Assembly (NCBI RefSeq): GCF_900113805.1
Contig: NZ_FOQT01000003.1
Location: 248,001-312,000 of the forward strand
Source of the DNA: Halpernia frigidisoli
GTDB lineage: Bacteria; Bacteroidota; Bacteroidia; Flavobacteriales; Weeksellaceae
Direction: 5' to 3'
Length of the DNA: 64,000 nucleotides
The notes below the pieces were generated by a model. That model saw only the letters and a list, made by a program, of their open reading frames with translations. It had not been told where the DNA came from and did no database searches. Position 1 is the first letter of the stretch; every line of letters begins with the position of its first letter. A program made the translations under genes and the position numbers. This document shows positions 59,908 to 64,000 of this stretch, in pieces.

Positions 59908-59942
59908 AATTCTTCAAGATTTTGAAAGTCTTGAAGAATTTT
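59908..59942 (-). terminator. Terminator after msrB
   Basis: An 11-bp stem ATTCTTCAAGA / TCTTGAAGAAT with a 9-base loop; a run of A's on the plus strand gives T's on the minus-strand transcript. Confidence 0.87.
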
Positions 59943-59975
59943 AAAAATTTATCTTTAATTAAAATAAAAAGAAAT

Positions 59976-60431
59976 TTAAACAGTCTCTTTATTTTCATCC
60001 GCAACGAAATCCAAACTTATAGAATTCATACAAAACCTTGTTCCAGTTGGTCTCGGTCCGTCATTGAAAACGTGTCCTAAATGTGACTCGCATCTTTTAC
60101 AAAGCACTTCTGTACGTTCCATTCCAAAAGCAGAATCTCTTTTGTAAATCACTCCTTCTTTTTCTGCCTGGAAAAAACTTGGCCAGCCACAAGACGAAGA
60201 AAATTTAGAGTCTGATCGAAATAAGTGATTACCACAAACGGCGCAATAATATTCGCCTAAACCATCGAAATTATTATATTTTCCAGTTCCCGGCCTTTCT
60301 GTATGTGCCTCTCTGGAAATCGCGTACAGTTCCGGATCAAGAATTTTTTTCCATTCATCGTTAGAAACGTTTAATTTTGTATGATCAGTGTGGGAAAAAT
60401 ATGGATTGTTTTTTGTATTATTTTCTTGCAT
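59976..60431 (-). CDS. msrB: Peptide methionine (R)-S-oxide reductase
   Basis: MsrB reduces R-form methionine sulfoxide in proteins and complements MsrA (30006). The 151-residue protein has two zinc-binding CxxC pairs (YCAVCGNHLF and LCKRCESHLGHVF), the motif SSCGWPSFFQ and the catalytic Cys in GTRFCMNSISLDF. It is cytoplasmic, without a signal peptide. It is not fused to or beside msrA. It ends at a strong terminator. Confidence 0.96.
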   Translation of the reverse strand: MQENNTKNNPYFSHTDHTKLNVSNDEWKKILDPELYAISREAHTERPGTGKYNNFDGLGEYYCAVCGNHLFRSDSKFSSSCGWPSFFQAEKEGVIYKRDSAFGMERTEVLCKRCESHLGHVFNDGPRPTGTRFCMNSISLDFVADENKETV

Positions 60432-60558
60432 AAGAATTTATTATTTTAATTTTTAAATGAATTTAAAATAGTACTTAAAAGTGATCATTTAAGAATATTT
60501 TCTACTAAATTATCATCAAAATTAACGCCAATAAATGGTATTTATTTAAATTTAAAAA

Positions 60559-61803
60559 ATGAACATTATCAATAAAAAAAGACAATTATTTTTATGTAAA
60601 TCATTCGCGACGGGACTTTTCATCTTAATGGCGGTTCTATTTTTTGCACTAACAATTTTGCAGAAAAATAATCCTTCTCACTGGATCGGATATATTCGTG
60701 CATTCTCAGAAGCGGCTATGGTTGGCGCTTTAGCAGATTGGTTTGCGGTGACTGCACTTTTTCATTATCCTTTAGGTTTAAAAATTCCCCACACGAATAT
60801 TATCGAGAACAGTAAAGAAAAAATTGGCGATAATTTGGGCAATTTTGTGGTTGAAAACTTTCTTTCTCCAGAAAATATTCGGCCTTATATTCAAAAATTA
60901 AACCTGTCGAAATTTGCTGGTGAATGGCTTTCAAATGAGAGAAATCAAAATAATTTGGTTAAAGAAATTTCTAATATTTTATTAAATATCATCAATAAAT
61001 TGGAAGACGAAACGGTCGTAAATTTTATTGGAAATAAAGCGAAAGATTTTGCGAAAGACATTAAAATTCAAAAATTAGTTGGCAATGGTTTACAATATTT
61101 AATTGAAAAAAATGACCATCAAAAACTGATCACTTCGCTTTCTTCCCAGATAAAAAACTACGTTCTTCAAAATCAAAATATGGTAAAAGAACGCGTTAAA
61201 AAGGAAAGTTTTAGTTTGATCCCAAAGTTTGTGGATGATGCTTTAGCTAATAAAATCACCGCAGGTTTATCTGATTATTTCCGTGAAGTGGAAGAAAATG
61301 AGGATCATCCTTTGCGAGATGAAATTAGCAATAAAATTTTAGAATTTAGTAAAGACATTCAGGAAAATGAGAAGTGGGAAGCCGATTTTCAGCATCTTAA
61401 AGACGGTTTATTAAATCCTGAAAAAATAAACAATTATGCTTTTGATATTTGGAACAACATAAAGAAAAATCTGGTAGAAGAATTGAGTCATGACAATTCT
61501 ACCTTAAAAAGATATGTGGCAAAAAATGTTCAGGAATTTGCTTTAAATCTTCAATCTGACGAAGTTTTACAACAAAAAATTGATGGTTGGATCCGATTAA
61601 CCGCTTACAAATATATCCTGAAAAACACGCATCAGTTTGGCGATTTGATCAGTTCCACGGTGGGAAACTGGCAAGGTAAAGAATTAAGTGAAAAACTGGA
61701 GCTTGAAGTTGGAAAAGATCTTCAATTTATTCGCGTCAATGGAACCTTAGTTGGAGGTTTGGTTGGTTTAATTATTTACACAATTAGTACTTTTTTAACC
61801 TAA
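60559..61803 (+). CDS. DUF445 family membrane protein
   Basis: A 414-residue protein with an N-terminal membrane segment (about 18-37), a second hydrophobic stretch with SEAAMVGALADWFAVTALF, and a C-terminal membrane segment (near 395-412). The long helical middle includes NSKEKIGDNLGNFVVENFLSPENI, the hallmark of DUF445/YjiN-type proteins. The function is unknown. Its last four bases overlap the converging tonB gene. Confidence 0.93.
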   Translation: MNIINKKRQLFLCKSFATGLFILMAVLFFALTILQKNNPSHWIGYIRAFSEAAMVGALADWFAVTALFHYPLGLKIPHTNIIENSKEKIGDNLGNFVVENFLSPENIRPYIQKLNLSKFAGEWLSNERNQNNLVKEISNILLNIINKLEDETVVNFIGNKAKDFAKDIKIQKLVGNGLQYLIEKNDHQKLITSLSSQIKNYVLQNQNMVKERVKKESFSLIPKFVDDALANKITAGLSDYFREVEENEDHPLRDEISNKILEFSKDIQENEKWEADFQHLKDGLLNPEKINNYAFDIWNNIKKNLVEELSHDNSTLKRYVAKNVQEFALNLQSDEVLQQKIDGWIRLTAYKYILKNTHQFGDLISSTVGNWQGKELSEKLELEVGKDLQFIRVNGTLVGGLVGLIIYTISTFLT

Positions 61804-62654
61804 AATACAATTCTGTAAGTTCCTTTTGATGAAGTATTGCCTTTTTCAGCTTTTACATATTTTTTAACCCATTTCACGGAATTTGAAACTATACAAGGAT
61901 CAGAAATTCCACTTAAACGGCTTGCTGTGACTACATTTCCTGCTTTATCTACAATGTACGAAACAATGATAGCGCCACTTTCATTGCAATAGTGAACTGG
62001 CGGCGTTCCTGGTTTGCCCATCGTTCCCGGAATAAAACCAATTAACTTTCTATCAACGCCAATTTTACTGTCTCCATTTCCATCGCCGCCTAAAGGGTCA
62101 CCCGCATTTCCTTTCGTTCCATTTGTACCTTGCGAGGCCGCTTTATCACCTCGACCTTTCAGTAAATTTCCTATTGCGGCAGTTCCTTTTCCGTCACCAT
62201 CAGCATTTGCCTTTTCGGGTTTTGCAGGTGCCGTAGAAATTTTAGGCGCAGCTGTTGTGGTGGGTGTTGCCTTTTCAGCAGTTTTTGTTACTTTTTTTAC
62301 CGTTTTTTCAACTTTCTCAACTTTCGGTGAGGAAACTTTTACATTGTTTCCTGTAATGATTTTTTCCGGCGCAGGTTGTGGTTTAGAAACTTCGGGCTGC
62401 GGTACAACTTCAGTTTCTGCGGGCGCGAGAGAACCTTCCTGATTTTTAGGCTCTTCTAAATTTGCCCCATGTTGATTGTCTCCAAAATTGATCAACATGG
62501 TCGTCACAATTTCCTTTTGCGGAACCGGTGTTTCCTGGATAATTTTATAAAAATAAATAAGTAAAAACAATAATAAAAAAGCCACAAAAGTGATCACGGC
62601 GCTCTTAGTCTGATCTTTTTTTTCGTCTTTTATATGTTTTAAAGCATAATCCAT
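61800..62654 (-). CDS. tonB: Energy transducer TonB
   Basis: TonB passes proton-motive energy from ExbB/ExbD to outer-membrane receptors. The 284-residue protein has a cytoplasmic start, one membrane segment (about 18-37), a Pro/Lys/Glu- and Ala-rich periplasmic spacer (about 70-150), a Gly-rich part (GNAGDPLGGDGNGDSK) and a C-terminal domain (YCNESGAIIVSYIVDKAGNV). The C-terminal domain is short and diverged, and closer to the TonB/AgmX-like gliding-related type, so the gene symbol is given on context. It is the last gene of exbB-exbD-tonB, with no bases between exbD and it. Confidence 0.85.
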   Translation of the reverse strand: MDYALKHIKDEKKDQTKSAVITFVAFLLLFLLIYFYKIIQETPVPQKEIVTTMLINFGDNQHGANLEEPKNQEGSLAPAETEVVPQPEVSKPQPAPEKIITGNNVKVSSPKVEKVEKTVKKVTKTAEKATPTTTAAPKISTAPAKPEKANADGDGKGTAAIGNLLKGRGDKAASQGTNGTKGNAGDPLGGDGNGDSKIGVDRKLIGFIPGTMGKPGTPPVHYCNESGAIIVSYIVDKAGNVVTASRLSGISDPCIVSNSVKWVKKYVKAEKGNTSSKGTYRIVF

Positions 62655-63050
62655 CTATTCCTGAGTTGTCGCTATTGCAAGATTATACTTGTGTTTTTCC
62701 GCAATTTCCATCACAAAAACGACGTCTTTATGTTTGGTATTTCCATCTGCTCTAATGGTGAAAGTTGGCGTAGTTTCGTTTTTTAAAACATTAACTAAAT
62801 AACTTTCCAAATTTTCTTTAGGAACAGCTTTATCATTAATGTAATAAGTGCCGTCTTCTTTAATTGTCACTGTTGAGGGATCCTGCGCAGAAGTTTCTGT
62901 AGCGTCGGCTTTTGGCAATTTCACATCTATCGCACTTTGGCTTATCGCCGAAGACGTTATCATAAAAAATATCAACAACAGAAATATAATATCCGTCATC
63001 GAAGCCATGCTGAACTCGGCGTTGACGCGGTTTCTTCGCTTAAGTTCCAT
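62655..63050 (-). CDS. exbD: Biopolymer transport protein ExbD/TolR family
   Basis: A 131-residue bitopic inner-membrane protein of the ExbD/TolR type: a short cytoplasmic start (RRNRVNAEFSMASMTDIIFL, with the conserved Asp in the membrane segment) and a periplasmic domain with TVTIKEDGTYYINDKAVPKE and TIRADGNTKHKDVVFVMEIA. It partners ExbB to form the proton-driven motor. Stop and start codons adjoin those of both neighbours (exbB stop at 63051, tonB start at 62654), so translation is coupled. Confidence 0.94.
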   Translation of the reverse strand: MELKRRNRVNAEFSMASMTDIIFLLLIFFMITSSAISQSAIDVKLPKADATETSAQDPSTVTIKEDGTYYINDKAVPKENLESYLVNVLKNETTPTFTIRADGNTKHKDVVFVMEIAEKHKYNLAIATTQE

Positions 63051-63728
63051 TTAAAGTGGTTTATTTAAAGTATCTAAAAAGTCATTCACGTGGGTTTGAA
63101 TTTTTAAAACCACCCGATCCACTTTAGTTACTAAAATATTATAGAAAAAATACGCGGGAATACCGATAAATAAACCAACCGCCGTAGTTGCCATCGCTGT
63201 GTAAATGCCGGAAGCCAATAATTTTGGACTAACTGCGCCGGTTACATTTGAAATTTGAAAAAATGCCATGATCATCCCTATCACCGTTCCCAAAAATCCC
63301 AACATTGGTGCCGCGCCGGAGGCAGAAGCTAAAATATTTAAATTTTTCTCAAGTTTTGAAACTTCAAGTTGTCCCTGATTTTGCATCACGTTAGAAATAT
63401 CAGAAATAGGACGTCCAATTCTGGTCAAACCTTTTTCAATCATTCTTGCTTCAGGTGAATCCGTTGCTTTGCAATAATCTATCGCGCCCTGAATTCTGCC
63501 ACCTTCCACAAAATCCTTAATATTTTCTAAAAAATCTGGAGTGTCTTTCGCCGCCCGTTTAATGAAAAAGTAACGTTCCAAAAATATATAAAGAGCCAAA
63601 GCACCTAAAATAAAAATTGAGATCATTATCAGATTTCCGACCAATCCGCCGCTGAAAAGTATTTCCCAAAGAGAAAAAACGTGCTGTTCTACCGCAGGAT
63701 TTGTAGAATTAATTGTTTGTGCTTGCAA
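63051..63728 (-). CDS. exbB: MotA/TolQ/ExbB proton channel family protein
   Basis: A 225-residue inner-membrane proton-channel protein with three membrane segments (about 35-55, 140-165 and 175-200). Typical stretches are AGAAPMLGFLGTVIGMIMAFFQIS-like (here GAAPMLGFLGTVIGMIM) and SGIYTAMATTAVGLFIGIPAYF. The only start codon in frame is a TTG at 63728; upstream the frame is open for 15 more codons, encoding a signal-like stretch (RLVLLLTLNYSILQAQ), without a standard start. The true N-terminus is therefore uncertain. It is the first gene of exbB-exbD-tonB. Confidence 0.92.
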   Translation of the reverse strand: MQAQTINSTNPAVEQHVFSLWEILFSGGLVGNLIMISIFILGALALYIFLERYFFIKRAAKDTPDFLENIKDFVEGGRIQGAIDYCKATDSPEARMIEKGLTRIGRPISDISNVMQNQGQLEVSKLEKNLNILASASGAAPMLGFLGTVIGMIMAFFQISNVTGAVSPKLLASGIYTAMATTAVGLFIGIPAYFFYNILVTKVDRVVLKIQTHVNDFLDTLNKPL

Positions 63729-63816
63729 AATTGAATAGTTTAAGGTTAGTAGTAAAACGAGTCTAACCGCAAATTATTATAAATTACATTAGAAAAGTTT
63801 AATGAGAAAATGAATG

Positions 63817-64000
63817 TTAATCGTCTATTTCAATTTCTTCTGCCTTAAAATGGCATTTTAATTTAAATGGAATTAACTCGTCAGAACCTGTGTAAAAATC
63901 TGTGATATTACCTTTCCAAAAAAGAAATAAATCTCCTTTTTCATCATTTTCAAACTTCAATGAATTTTCAGATATATACGCATCTTCGTCATCGAAGAGG
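63817..64000 (-). CDS. Unidentified protein, C-terminal 60 residues (gene cut by window edge)
   Basis: An open minus-strand frame enters from the right edge and stops at 63817. The visible residues are acidic and beta-type (LKFENDEKGDLFLFWKGNIT, FKLKCHFKAEEIEIDD). The end is plausible for a small soluble protein. I do not recognise a family, and only the tail is seen. It precedes exbB on the same strand with an 88-base gap. Confidence 0.6.
   Translation of the reverse strand, partial: LFDDEDAYISENSLKFENDEKGDLFLFWKGNITDFYTGSDELIPFKLKCHFKAEEIEIDD

Noticed and set aside
62014-62442. Plus-strand frame of 142 codons opposite tonB, Pro/Phe/Ala-rich
   Set aside because: It is a shadow of the low-complexity TonB spacer, with no promoter or family resemblance.
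1-64000. Search for CRISPR arrays, tRNA genes, prophage or plasmid functions
   Set aside because: By eye no regularly spaced repeats, tRNA cloverleaf with TTCGA-type arm, integrase, terminase or replication gene was found; a weak tRNA could have been missed without a covariance search.

Overview
The window is a 64 kb piece of an AT-rich chromosome from the Bacteroidota, class Flavobacteriia, most likely the Chryseobacterium/Kaistella part of Weeksellaceae. The evidence is the gene set: alternative complex III instead of bc1, a SUF system, GLPGLI proteins, DUF4271 next to hemD, and FtsZ/FtsQ with long tails. Bacteroidota-type -7 promoter boxes (TAnnTTTG) sit just upstream of many start codons. 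The genus is an inference; nothing in the sequence names it. Almost all of the window is ordinary, densely packed chromosomal coding sequence. I saw no rRNA, tRNA, CRISPR array, insertion sequence, prophage or plasmid function, and no gene-free stretch longer than 300 bases. Layout: 1-5111 is the end of the division/cell-wall cluster (murC C-terminus, ftsQ, ftsA, ftsZ), followed by yqeY. 5.8-16.2 kb holds two S9 peptidases (DPP4-like and oligopeptidase-B-like), a two-lobed retropepsin-like aspartic protease, a CPA1 antiporter, a bacilliredoxin, a YceI lipoprotein, DUF4271 and hemD. 16.4-18.8 kb is a histidine kinase/OmpR regulator pair. 19.6-28.1 kb is the complete six-gene alternative complex III operon actABCDEF, which moves electrons from menaquinol to cytochrome c and ends at a terminator with no oxidase genes attached. 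28.2-36.5 kb carries a lipoprotein, apt, msrA, a TPR membrane protein, ribH, a GT2/GT39 glycosyltransferase pair, a zinc peptidase and a GH30 glucosidase. 36.5-46.9 kb carries an rRNA/tRNA methyltransferase divergent from mutS, two secreted TonB-C-domain proteins, a BaiN-like flavoprotein, a thioesterase, thiL, pepT and an HMG-CoA lyase. 47.1-52.9 kb on the minus strand is the SUF iron-sulfur assembly region (sufA-B-C-D, two other genes, then a SufT-like DUF59 gene) without sufS or sufE. 53.0-60.4 kb holds a GLPGLI pair, an L,D-transpeptidase-like protein, a probable copper-uptake locus (Cys/His-rich small protein plus HMA-domain TonB receptor), a DUF4349 lipoprotein and msrB. 60.5-63.7 kb holds a DUF445 protein and an exbB-exbD-tonB operon that would energise receptors such as the copper receptor. 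The structure that genes do not explain lies between them: a 150-bp palindromic element with perfect 20-bp terminal inverted repeats (46959-47108), two copies of a roughly 90-bp dispersed repeat (8063-8150 and 48796-48887), nested inverted repeats (5116-5202), an 11-bp inverted repeat in the complex III promoter (19490-19533), and three TTTAAC words at exact 10-bp spacing ahead of the copper locus (55831-55856). The most striking gene-level anomaly is a one-base slip in a run of ten T's in the signal-peptide codons of a duplicated TonB-C-domain gene (39660-40336), either a sequencing error or a phase-variable switch. I found no clear new defence or biosynthetic system.
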